DNA from: Candidatus Paralachnospira sangeri
GTDB lineage: Bacteria > Bacillota > Clostridia > Lachnospirales > Lachnospiraceae
DNA length: 55,450 nt
Reading direction: 5' to 3'
Assembly: GCA_904397815.1 (NCBI GenBank)
Contig: CAJFOT010000057.1
Span: 1-55,450 of the forward strand
The first letter of the stretch is position 1, and each line of letters begins with the position of its first letter. Made by a program: the position numbers and the translations under genes. This document shows positions 6,722 to 13,925 of the stretch, in pieces. The notes below the pieces were generated by a model that saw only the letters and a list, made by a program, of their open reading frames with translations, did no database searches and had not been told where the DNA came from.

Positions 6722-8242
6722 ATGGGACAGAATTTCACGATTATTTATACATCTGACACTCATGGACACATCTTCCCGGTGAATTATGCCACAAACAGGC
6801 CGGAGCCTGCCGGCCTGCTGAATCTGGCCGGCGCAATCAGGAAGGATGGCGACACCCTGGTGCTGGACGGCGGTGATTCCCTGCAGGGCACCCCGCTGAC
6901 CCAGTATTATCTGGAGCATCGGGGGGATTGGCCCTTTCATCCTGTCGCTGAGGCGTTTAATGCTGTGGGGCTGGATTATTTTACACTGGGAAATCACGAC
7001 TTTAATTTCGGCTATGAGGCGCTGGCTGAATATCTGGATGCTATGAAAGGCATCTGCCTGTGCGCCAATGTGGAAGACCTGGGAGGCCGGCTGTATCTGC
7101 GCCCCTGGACTGTCCACACTCTGGCCTGCGGCCTGCGGATCGGCCTGACTGGCATTGTCACGGATTTTGTCAATGTGTGGGAGCAGCCGCAGAATCTGGA
7201 GCAGCTGCGGGTCACTGACGCTTTTTCGGCAGCCAGGGAGGCGTGCAGCCGGCTGAAACCTTTGTGCGATATCTGTATCTGCATCTGCCACAGCGGGTTT
7301 GAGGAAGATCTGCGCACCGGGCAGCTGCTGTCAGGCAGCGGAGAGAATATTGCCTGCAAAATCGCCCGGGAACTGGACTTTGACCTGCTGCTGACGGGAC
7401 ACCAGCATATGCCGGTGGAGGGCGTGGAGCTGGCAGGTACCTATGGCGTCCAGCCGCCTGCCAACGGGGGACAGTATCTGCGTATCTCCGGAAGCCGGGA
7501 GGAAAGCCGGGTTCATTTCTGTTCCCGGCTGGAGCCCGTGGGCGATCGTCATCCGGCCCGGCCCTTTCAGACCCTCCTTCCTTTGGAGCAGGCGGTGCAG
7601 ACATGGCTGGATCAGCCTGTGGGCTGCCTGGAACAGCCTCTTTCCCCCGAGGGAAAGCTGGAAGCGGCGCTGTACGGCAGCCGGGTGGCAGCTCTGTTTA
7701 ATCAGGTGCAGCTGGATGCCACCGGCGCTGACCTTTCCTGCACCAGTCTGGGCAATGACCCCACAGGACTGGCCTCCCCTGTCACGATGCGGGGCGTGAC
7801 GGCTGCCTATCTGTTTGCCAACACACTGGTGGTGCTGGAGGTGACAGAGGAAGTGATCCGGCAGGCGCTGGAGCGGTGCGCCTCTTATTTCGTCCTGGAA
7901 GGGGGAGAACCCCGGGTATCCCGGGAATTCCTTCAGCCGAAGGAAGAGCATTATAATTATGATTTTTATGCCGGTATTTCCTATACCTTCGACCTGCGGC
8001 GGCCGGTGGGGAGCCGGGTGGTCCGCCTGACCAGACCGGATGGTTCGGCCCTGGGGCAGGGAACCTTCCGGCTGTGCACCAGTAATTACAGGGCCACAGG
8101 AACCGGCGGCTATGAGATCCTGCGGGACTGCCCTGTCCTCTGGCGGGGCGGGGTGGAGATGCCCGACCTGACCGCCCGGTACATCCGGACTCACAGTCCG
8201 GCAGCGCTGGAATACCGCGGGGAGATGAAGGTGGTCTGGTAA
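6722..8242 (+). CDS. Cytosolic bifunctional metallophosphatase / 5'-nucleotidase family
   Basis: This 506-residue protein begins directly with the phosphoesterase core: YTSDTHGH (Asp12, His14), LDGGDS (Asp52), GNHDFNFG (Asn91, His92, Asp93) and TGHQHMP (His227, His229), which bind two metal ions. The C-terminal part is the 5'-nucleotidase substrate domain. Relatives (UshA, YfkN, CpdB) are usually exported, but no signal peptide is present here, so this enzyme should act in the cytosol. It would release phosphate from a nucleotide, cyclic nucleotide or other ester brought in by the adjacent PhnCDEE-type transporter. The start lies 3 bases after the permease stop. Exact substrate is uncertain. 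Confidence 0.88.
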   Translation: MGQNFTIIYTSDTHGHIFPVNYATNRPEPAGLLNLAGAIRKDGDTLVLDGGDSLQGTPLTQYYLEHRGDWPFHPVAEAFNAVGLDYFTLGNHDFNFGYEALAEYLDAMKGICLCANVEDLGGRLYLRPWTVHTLACGLRIGLTGIVTDFVNVWEQPQNLEQLRVTDAFSAAREACSRLKPLCDICICICHSGFEEDLRTGQLLSGSGENIACKIARELDFDLLLTGHQHMPVEGVELAGTYGVQPPANGGQYLRISGSREESRVHFCSRLEPVGDRHPARPFQTLLPLEQAVQTWLDQPVGCLEQPLSPEGKLEAALYGSRVAALFNQVQLDATGADLSCTSLGNDPTGLASPVTMRGVTAAYLFANTLVVLEVTEEVIRQALERCASYFVLEGGEPRVSREFLQPKEEHYNYDFYAGISYTFDLRRPVGSRVVRLTRPDGSALGQGTFRLCTSNYRATGTGGYEILRDCPVLWRGGVEMPDLTARYIRTHSPAALEYRGEMKVVW

Positions 8243-8324
8243 GACCCGCTTGACGCCCGCAGGGAAATGTGATTTGATAAAATAAGAGGACTGAACAGAA
8301 TAAAATATAGAAAGCGGGTGTGGA

Positions 8325-9119
8325 ATGGAGCGGTTTGAACTGGCAAGGGACGCTGTGATAAAGGCAGGGGAAGCCCTGCGGCAGTGTCATCTGGATAAAA
8401 GTGAGGTGGAGCGCAAGTCGGGACATCAGGATCTGGTAACTTACTGGGACAGAGAGACGGAGCAGTTTCTGCGGCGGAGGATTCTGTCGGCTTTTCCCCA
8501 GGATTCTGTGGTGGGGGAGGAGTACCCGCCGGAAGAACACAGCCCTTCGGGCATGACCTGGTATCTGGACCCCATCGACGGAACCACAAATTTTATTAAT
8601 CAGCACAGAAATTATGCCATTTCTGTAGGGTGCTGGAACGGCGGAGAGCCTCTGTTCGGCATGGTTCTGGATGTGGAGCGTCAATGTCTGTACTGGGGAA
8701 AACACGGCGGCGGCGCCTGGCGGAATCAGACGCCGATCCATGTGTCTGACAGAAACCGGATCCCGGAGCTGCTGGTTACCACGCCGGGGATCCAGAAAAC
8801 CTTTCTGGAGGACCACCCCTACCGGGACTGGCTGATCCGTCTGGCGCGGGATGTCCGGGGCGTGCGCAGCCTCGGGTCAGTGGCGCTGGAGCTGTGTGAG
8901 GTGGCGGCGGGAGAGGCGGATCTGTTTGCAGCCCTGCGCTCATCTCCCTGGGATCACAACGGGGCCAGGATTATTCTTGAAGAAGCGGGCGGAGCGGCAT
9001 ACAGCCTGGACGGCGGGCCCCTGCCCCTTCAGACGAAGAGTACCGTTCTGGCAGTGAATGATGAGAAACTGATGGAGGAGCTCCGGAAGCGGTATTGGGA
9101 AGGGCAGGGGGAAGTATAA
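8325..9119 (+). CDS. Inositol-monophosphatase-family phosphatase
   Basis: This 264-residue protein has the magnesium/lithium-sensitive phosphatase motifs GEE (64-66), DPIDGTTNF (82-90) and WDHNGARIILEEAGG (from 209). These coordinate metals and position the phosphate of small esters such as inositol-1-phosphate, PAP or sugar phosphates. The usual second motif is WDxAAG; here His-Asn-Gly-Ala replaces the first alanine region, which may alter substrate choice. It follows the metallophosphatase by 82 bases. The context suggests a second dephosphorylation step for the imported compound. A role as 3'-phosphoadenosine phosphatase cannot be excluded. Confidence 0.88.
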   Translation: MERFELARDAVIKAGEALRQCHLDKSEVERKSGHQDLVTYWDRETEQFLRRRILSAFPQDSVVGEEYPPEEHSPSGMTWYLDPIDGTTNFINQHRNYAISVGCWNGGEPLFGMVLDVERQCLYWGKHGGGAWRNQTPIHVSDRNRIPELLVTTPGIQKTFLEDHPYRDWLIRLARDVRGVRSLGSVALELCEVAAGEADLFAALRSSPWDHNGARIILEEAGGAAYSLDGGPLPLQTKSTVLAVNDEKLMEELRKRYWEGQGEV

Positions 9120-9123
9120 AGGC

Positions 9124-9795
9124 ATGAAAGAGAGAAGGATTGAAAAAGGGCGATATACTTTGACTTGCCTGATCCCGCGGCGGGAGCCGGAGGAGATCAT
9201 TTATCTCCACAGTCCGTCAGCTGATCTGCGGCTGCCGGAGGATTTGCTGGAGGAGGCGGGCGCTGTCTGCGTTTCTGTGTCTGGCGAGGACTGGAATGGA
9301 GATCTGACGCCCTGGCCGGCGAGAAAGGTGTTCGCCAGGGGAGAGGATTTCGCCGGCAGAGGAGAGGAATACCTGGCAGAGCTGACCGGGGAGATGATGC
9401 CTCTGGCGGAAAAGGAGCTGGGGGCGGAAGGACTGCGCCGCGGTATTGCGGGAGTGTCGCTGTCCGGCCTGTTTGCGGTTTATGCCGCCTGCCGGACTGA
9501 TCTGTTTGAGAAAATCTGTTCCATCTCCGGTTCTCTCTGGTATGACGGTTTTCTGGATTATCTGAAAAGCCATCCTGCTTCATCCGCTGTCCGGCGGGCT
9601 TATTTTTCTGTGGGCAGCAGGGAGAAGAATACCAGAAATCCCCGGATGAGCCGTGTGGAGGAATGTACGGCAAAGGCGGAAGGGCTGCTGCGGGAACAGG
9701 GGGTGGAGACCTGTTTTGAGATCAACCCGGGCAGCCACTTTGCAGATGGGGAAGAACGGCTGCGGAAGGGGCTGCGATTCATCCTTTTGCAGTAA
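9124..9795 (+). CDS. Alpha/beta-hydrolase esterase-like protein
   Basis: This 223-residue protein shows the nucleophile elbow GVSLSG (around residue 116, with Ser the nucleophile), followed by ISGSLWYDGFLDYL and a C-terminal PGSHF that would supply the catalytic His. This resembles the putative esterase group that includes siderophore and feruloyl esterases (IroE/EsteraseD-like). No signal peptide is seen, so it is cytosolic. It starts 4 bases after the phosphatase stop and is probably the last gene of the transport operon. That suggests cleavage of an ester or thioester on the imported molecule, but this is inference. Confidence 0.75.
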   Translation: MKERRIEKGRYTLTCLIPRREPEEIIYLHSPSADLRLPEDLLEEAGAVCVSVSGEDWNGDLTPWPARKVFARGEDFAGRGEEYLAELTGEMMPLAEKELGAEGLRRGIAGVSLSGLFAVYAACRTDLFEKICSISGSLWYDGFLDYLKSHPASSAVRRAYFSVGSREKNTRNPRMSRVEECTAKAEGLLREQGVETCFEINPGSHFADGEERLRKGLRFILLQ

Positions 9796-9900
9796 AACCT
9801 CCCGAACCTCTAAATTTGCCGGTCATCTGGCCACCTCAAAACATAGAAAAAACTGTGAGATTTATGCCTGTATGACGCAAATGCAGGAAAAAGGAATGCG

Positions 9901-11196
9901 CTAATGGGCAGACGGACGGTTTTGGATCACGGCGGTGATGGTGAAAAGGTTTTCTTCTGCCTGGAGCTGAGCTTGTCCGTCATATTTGTCACAGATATAG
10001 TGAATCGATTCCAGACCGATTCCATGCTGCGTTTGTGAGTCCTCTTTTGAGGAATAAATGCGGTTGTTGATAATTTCCGGTATATAGGAAATGGTATTTT
10101 CACATTTGATTACCAGAAATTCATGGGCTGTATAGAGGCAAAGACGGATGAAAGGCCGATTTTGTCCGGACAGACCTCTGATACAGTCAACTGCATTATT
10201 CAGGATATTCATCAGCAGCGCAGCCAGGTCTGTTTCATCAGCCAGGATTTCGGCATCCAGGCGGATGACAGGCTGAAAATCAGCACAGATCTGCCGGCAG
10301 GCTTCTCCGGTATCCATCAGAATCGCGTTAATCAACGGATTGTCACAGTATACTTTTTTTACAGGTTCCGCATACTGATCCAGCAGCTGACTGATAAATG
10401 CCGATGCATGGCGCAGCTCTCCCTGTTGGAGAAGTCCCTGGATCACCGACAGATGATGGCGGTAATCATGTCTGATCCGGCGCAACTGGCGGTTATGGAT
10501 CATAGTGTCATCTGCCTGACGTTTCAGCATACGGTTTTGCAGCCGGATGGAATACAGCTGCTGCTCTTTGATCATGGCAGATTCGGAGACGCGCAGTCCG
10601 TTCAGGGTGATGATGATGGCAAGCATAACCACGACTGTAGTCATAAAATTCAGATCAGATCTGACAATCTCAGCCCAGCTGCGGGGGATGCCGCGGCCAT
10701 GTATTCCCAGAAGAAGAATGGCATAGGAGATGCTGATGCTCAGGAGGCTTTTTTTATAAAAAACCTCGTTCATGGGCATCAGGGTAAATATATGGCGGCG
10801 CAGCAGGTACATGATGCCCGTCCAGAGGGCATTGCAGAACAGAATGGTGCAAAAACAGGCTATCCAGGTATTTCGCGGAGCGATCAGGGCCATAAGGTTT
10901 TCTGTGAAATACAGGATTGTAATGGTTACTACGGTCTGTATCAGAAGGTTATAGGTCCGGCAGTATATTTTTTCGATATAAAGAGGACTGGCCGCCAGGA
11001 GCAGGCCGGCGGTTCCGGCTGTCAGAGCCGGAAGTCTGGCCGGACTGCGGCAGAATGCCAGATAGATGCCTGTCAGAAGGGCATACAGAACTGCCGTAAC
11101 ATATCGGAAAGATTTCCGCCTGAGATTCAGATAAAATCCGATCTGGCTGTCTGCCGCAATGCCGCTGACAGCACAGGATATAAGAATCCAAAACAT
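9901..11196 (-). CDS. GHKL-type sensor histidine kinase (AgrC-like)
   Basis: This 431-residue membrane kinase has about six N-terminal helices (residues 1-205), a coiled linker, the dimerisation/phosphoacceptor segment RHDYRHHLSVIQGLL (His243 being the likely site) and a GHKL ATPase with N-box NILNNAVDC and G-box HGIGLESI. This layout is that of kinases pairing with LytTR regulators in peptide or nutrient sensing. It follows the regulator gene by 21 bases on the minus strand, with GAGGAT before the ATG. No peptide-precursor or AgrB-type processing gene is adjacent, so the signal is unknown. Confidence 0.9.
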   Translation of the reverse strand: MFWILISCAVSGIAADSQIGFYLNLRRKSFRYVTAVLYALLTGIYLAFCRSPARLPALTAGTAGLLLAASPLYIEKIYCRTYNLLIQTVVTITILYFTENLMALIAPRNTWIACFCTILFCNALWTGIMYLLRRHIFTLMPMNEVFYKKSLLSISISYAILLLGIHGRGIPRSWAEIVRSDLNFMTTVVVMLAIIITLNGLRVSESAMIKEQQLYSIRLQNRMLKRQADDTMIHNRQLRRIRHDYRHHLSVIQGLLQQGELRHASAFISQLLDQYAEPVKKVYCDNPLINAILMDTGEACRQICADFQPVIRLDAEILADETDLAALLMNILNNAVDCIRGLSGQNRPFIRLCLYTAHEFLVIKCENTISYIPEIINNRIYSSKEDSQTQHGIGLESIHYICDKYDGQAQLQAEENLFTITAVIQNRPSAH

Positions 11197-11217
11197 GTTT
11201 CATCCTCACAGAAGTTT

Positions 11218-11919
11218 TTAAATATAGTTTATATATTGTTCCCGGACTTTTTTGCTGCTGCTCCGGCTGATAGGGATTTTTTCTCCTGCAGTCAGAATAA
11301 TGGTATCATGTTCAATACGCTGGATAAAGGCGGGGTTGACCAGATAACTGCGGTGGCAGTGAATGAAGCCGTTCAGCAGGGGGTGCTGCTCCAGGAGGGA
11401 TATTTTCCCGTAAAATTTATAGGTTGTCTGTTCTGTTACAATATAAATCAGTCTTTTTTCATTTTCAAAATATATGATTGAATCTACAGGGACATTGTAG
11501 ATCACTTTATCAAAAGAAAAAGTGATTACCTTTTGCCGTGAATCTTCTATTTTAGACAGGGCATTTTTCATCACTTCCATGAATAATTCTCTGCTGAGGG
11601 GCTTCAGCAGATACTGGAGAGGTTCTGCCGCAAAACTGTCAAAAACATTGCCAGGATAATTGGTTGTAAAAATGATGATAACCCGTTTGTCTGCCTTCCG
11701 CAGTCTGACAGCTGCCTCAATGCCGCTTTTTCCTCCCAGATCTACGTCAAACAGCAGAATATCAAACATAAAAGGTTTTGCTTCATCCAGAAAATTCCGG
11801 TATGAGGTATATTCTGTATAGGTGTATGGTTTATGAATTTCCTGAAACAGCGTTTCCAGATAAAGTCTGACGCGCTGCCGGTCCTCCCGGCAGTCCTCAC
11901 AGAGCCCGATTCTGTACAA
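11218..11919 (-). CDS. LytTR-family response regulator
   Basis: The protein has a receiver domain (acidic pair Glu8-Asp9, phosphoacceptor Asp58 in LLFDVDLGG, conserved Lys in LLKPLS) followed by a LytTR DNA-binding domain (KVIYNVPVDSIIYFEN, HRSYLVNPAFIQRIE). The frame is open further upstream, but a TTG at 11919 has an ideal GGAGGAG site 7 bases ahead and begins exactly where receiver domains begin (YRIGLCEDC), so it is preferred over the upstream ATG codons at 11946 and 11997. It is the partner of the downstream kinase. LytTR proteins bind paired direct repeats near promoters and usually activate. Confidence 0.88.
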   Translation of the reverse strand: MYRIGLCEDCREDRQRVRLYLETLFQEIHKPYTYTEYTSYRNFLDEAKPFMFDILLFDVDLGGKSGIEAAVRLRKADKRVIIIFTTNYPGNVFDSFAAEPLQYLLKPLSRELFMEVMKNALSKIEDSRQKVITFSFDKVIYNVPVDSIIYFENEKRLIYIVTEQTTYKFYGKISLLEQHPLLNGFIHCHRSYLVNPAFIQRIEHDTIILTAGEKIPISRSSSKKVREQYINYI

Positions 11920-11983
11920 TTCCTTCTCCTCCCACAGGCATATCATATATTGTGTTTTTGAAACAATCTGTTGTTTTTGAGTT

Positions 11984-12022
11984 GCAGGAAACGCCATAAA
12001 GAAAATTTATGGCGTTTCCTGC
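11984..12022. promoter_or_regulatory. Perfect 17-bp inverted repeat in the regulator leader
   Basis: GCAGGAAACGCCATAAA (11984-12000) is the exact reverse complement of 12006-12022, separated by GAAAA. On the plus strand AGCTTTTTT follows, which would make a terminator in that direction. On the minus strand there is no T run, so for the two-component mRNA it is a strong leader hairpin or a DNA operator. Confidence 0.65.
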
Positions 12023-12187
12023 AGCTTTTTTCTGAAGTTATAATCGTACAGATCATTTCATGTTCACGCTGTGGACCTTGTACCACGCCCGCTGTGGCGC
12101 AGCCATAGGCCTCCGGCGGATGTGCAGGGATTTCTGCGGTTTTGCGGAAACCTCTATACCCGCAGGTATCATGCCTGCTTTGCAGAC

Positions 12188-12196
12188 ATTATATCA
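12188..12196 (-). promoter_or_regulatory. Extended -10 promoter element, probably for the two-component genes
   Basis: The minus strand reads TGATATAAT, a perfect TGn-TATAAT extended -10. A -35 is not clear, as is usual with this type. Transcription would start near 12181. Confidence 0.4.
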
Positions 12197-12241
12197 TAAT
12201 AAAAGAAATGATGACAGTGGTATTGCGGAAAATGAGCGGAT

Positions 12242-12862
12242 TCAGTTATTTTCAGCTTTTTTCTTTTCGGCCAGCGGTTTTCCCAGATTTATGCGGATGC
12301 CTGACATTTCCAGATACGCGGCGGCGACGATGTAGAAGGCGATGATGCCGTCGATGCCCAGGGCGATACCGCCGATCAGAGAAAACAGTTCGGGCATCAC
12401 AAGCCCGCACAGGCCGGCGCTTGATACGCCGACAGCGGCAAAGAGAATAACCAGGAAATCGGCCTTGGAATTAATCCGGTTGGCGAAGGCGATTACAAAG
12501 AGGATCAGCCCGCAGACTACATTGACGATGCTGCCGATCTCCCAGCAGTACGGGATGCCCAGATAGTCAAAAATATGTCCGGAAACAGTGAGCAGACCTC
12601 CGGCACCGCCGAACATGGTGGCGAAAAGGAAAAATGTATTCCCACCGATATCACTGCCGGATTTCAGTACATACATACTGCCGATGATGTAGCCTGCGAA
12701 AACGCCCAGCTGGAGAATCCCCACTGCCAGCCCGGCGCCTTCTCCGACGAAGCCCAGCAGATTGGCGGCGAAGGTGATACAGAGACAGGAATAGATCATC
12801 GTGGTAGCGGCCCCGGCATTGACGACGGTTTTCTCCTGAATGGTAATGATTTTTTCTTCCAT
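12242..12862 (-). CDS. Putative acetate uptake transporter (GPR1/FUN34/YaaH-like)
   Basis: This 206-residue protein has six hydrophobic segments of similar length with short loops, matching the hexameric SatP/YaaH-type acetate/succinate channels. GNTFFLFATMFGG near the third helix resembles the GNTFG..FTSYG region of that family. The usual N-terminal NPAPLG motif is absent; the equivalent part reads NAGAATTMIYSCL, so this is a divergent member and selectivity may differ. AGGAGGGG precedes the ATG. It is divergent from the AOR/ferredoxin cluster, which makes and uses carboxylic acids, so export or uptake of an acid is a reasonable guess. Confidence 0.6.
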   Translation of the reverse strand: MEEKIITIQEKTVVNAGAATTMIYSCLCITFAANLLGFVGEGAGLAVGILQLGVFAGYIIGSMYVLKSGSDIGGNTFFLFATMFGGAGGLLTVSGHIFDYLGIPYCWEIGSIVNVVCGLILFVIAFANRINSKADFLVILFAAVGVSSAGLCGLVMPELFSLIGGIALGIDGIIAFYIVAAAYLEMSGIRINLGKPLAEKKKAENN

Positions 12863-13214
12863 GAAAAATACCCCTCCTGTAAAAATAGGCTCAAGAGCCA
12901 GAATAATGTTAAGACAGTCGTACCAGAATAACGGGAAAAAGTCAATTATGCTGTAAAAAACGGGAAATGGGATGTTATGTTTGAATCTTCAGATGTTATG
13001 AAAGGCAGAAATGATGTCATGATTGGAGAAAAAACAATTAATATTAAACACAATATTACGAAACGCAGTATTAAAAACAGTTTATTACAAAATAATCGCA
13101 TTATTTTACATATATATTTTCATTTATTATGCAATTTGTTAAGCTGTAACCAGAATCATGCTTTATGGGGTTTTGATGAGAAGGATTCGAATGAAAGTTA
13201 AAGGAGGAAATAAT
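12863..13214. other. AT-rich divergent intergenic region
   Basis: This 352-base region separates the divergent transporter and ferredoxin genes. It holds a minus-strand promoter (12917-12945), a GGCTC-AA-GAGCC palindrome near 12889-12900, and a long A/T-rich stretch without a gene that can be supported. The ferredoxin-gene promoter is expected in 13050-13190, but no convincing box pair was found. Confidence 0.5.
12917..12945 (-). promoter_or_regulatory. Probable promoter of the acetate-channel-like gene
   Basis: On the minus strand TTGACT (12945-12940) and TACGAC (12922-12917) are 17 bases apart, with a TGG just before the -10 (extended -10). The -10 match itself is moderate. Confidence 0.4.
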
Positions 13215-13922
13215 ATGAGCAATGAGTCTTCTGAATCTGTGAGACCGGTTTCTCAGGGCTATCTGCTGATTGATCCCAAAAAATGTTCAGGCTGCATGAG
13301 CTGTATGATGGCCTGTACGCTGGCCCATGAAGGCGGAATCAATCTGTCTCATGCCCGCATCCAGATTAAGAAAAACGTATTCGGAACATATCCCGATGAT
13401 GATATTGAGCAGTATGTGTGCCGGCAGTGTGCGGAACCCACCTGTGTGGATGCCTGTCCGGTTAAAGCGCTTCATATCGATGAAAAAACAGGGGTACGGG
13501 TGATTGATGAAACGGCGTGTATCGGATGCAGAAAATGTATCAAGGCATGTAAATACAGCCCCACAAGAATTGCCTTTGATTATGAGCGCAAAGTGGCGCT
13601 TAAATGTGATCTCTGCCAGAATACGCCTTACTGGGCCGAGGAGGGCGGCGTCCGGGGAAAACAGGCCTGCATCAATGTCTGTTCTCTGCAGGCGATTACA
13701 TTTTCCCGTGATATGCCGGAAACAGAAGAGGGCTATGAGGTGAATCTGCGGAAGAGCCTGCATTATGCCCGGGCAAATTTCCCGATTGACGATGCCGGAA
13801 TGCAGCCGCCCAGAGAAGCGCTGGCAGCCGCGGGTCTGCGTCAGATTGGCGAGGCGGGAGCTGCGTGGGCGTCCACAACCATTGATGATGAAGATATAGA
13901 AAGTGCGGCAAAGGGGGAATAG
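13215..13922 (+). CDS. 4Fe-4S ferredoxin-type electron-transfer subunit (HycB/YdhY-like)
   Basis: This 235-residue protein carries four cysteine clusters typical of polyferredoxin subunits: CSGCMSCMMAC, CRQCAEPTCVDACP, CIGCRKCIKAC, and CDLC with a later ACINVC. They would hold up to four [4Fe-4S] clusters. The start at 13215 follows AAGGAGG by 7 bases; an upstream in-frame ATG has no ribosome site. The next gene, 3 bases away, encodes an AOR-family oxidoreductase, so this protein should carry electrons to or from that enzyme, as YdhY is thought to do for YdhV or BamC for BamB. No twin-arginine signal is present, so it is cytosolic. Confidence 0.9.
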   Translation: MSNESSESVRPVSQGYLLIDPKKCSGCMSCMMACTLAHEGGINLSHARIQIKKNVFGTYPDDDIEQYVCRQCAEPTCVDACPVKALHIDEKTGVRVIDETACIGCRKCIKACKYSPTRIAFDYERKVALKCDLCQNTPYWAEEGGVRGKQACINVCSLQAITFSRDMPETEEGYEVNLRKSLHYARANFPIDDAGMQPPREALAAAGLRQIGEAGAAWASTTIDDEDIESAAKGE

Positions 13923-13925
13923 CAA

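Larger units (their letters stand above)
11920..12241 (-). other. Long leader region of the two-component genes
   Basis: No credible gene lies here. The minus strand has an extended -10 element (12188-12196) and, about 170 bases downstream of it, a perfect 17-bp inverted repeat (11984-12022). If that promoter is used, the regulator mRNA has a leader of roughly 260 bases. A 39-codon minus-strand frame at about 12050-12169 lacks a ribosome site. Confidence 0.45.

Noticed and set aside
12050..12169. A 39-codon minus-strand frame in the two-component leader as a signal peptide precursor
   Set aside because: It has no ribosome site and no typical leader or processing pattern, and no AgrB-like gene is present.
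12977..13201. A 74-codon plus-strand frame upstream of the ferredoxin gene
   Set aside because: It is A/T-rich intergenic sequence with no ribosome site and composition unlike nearby genes.
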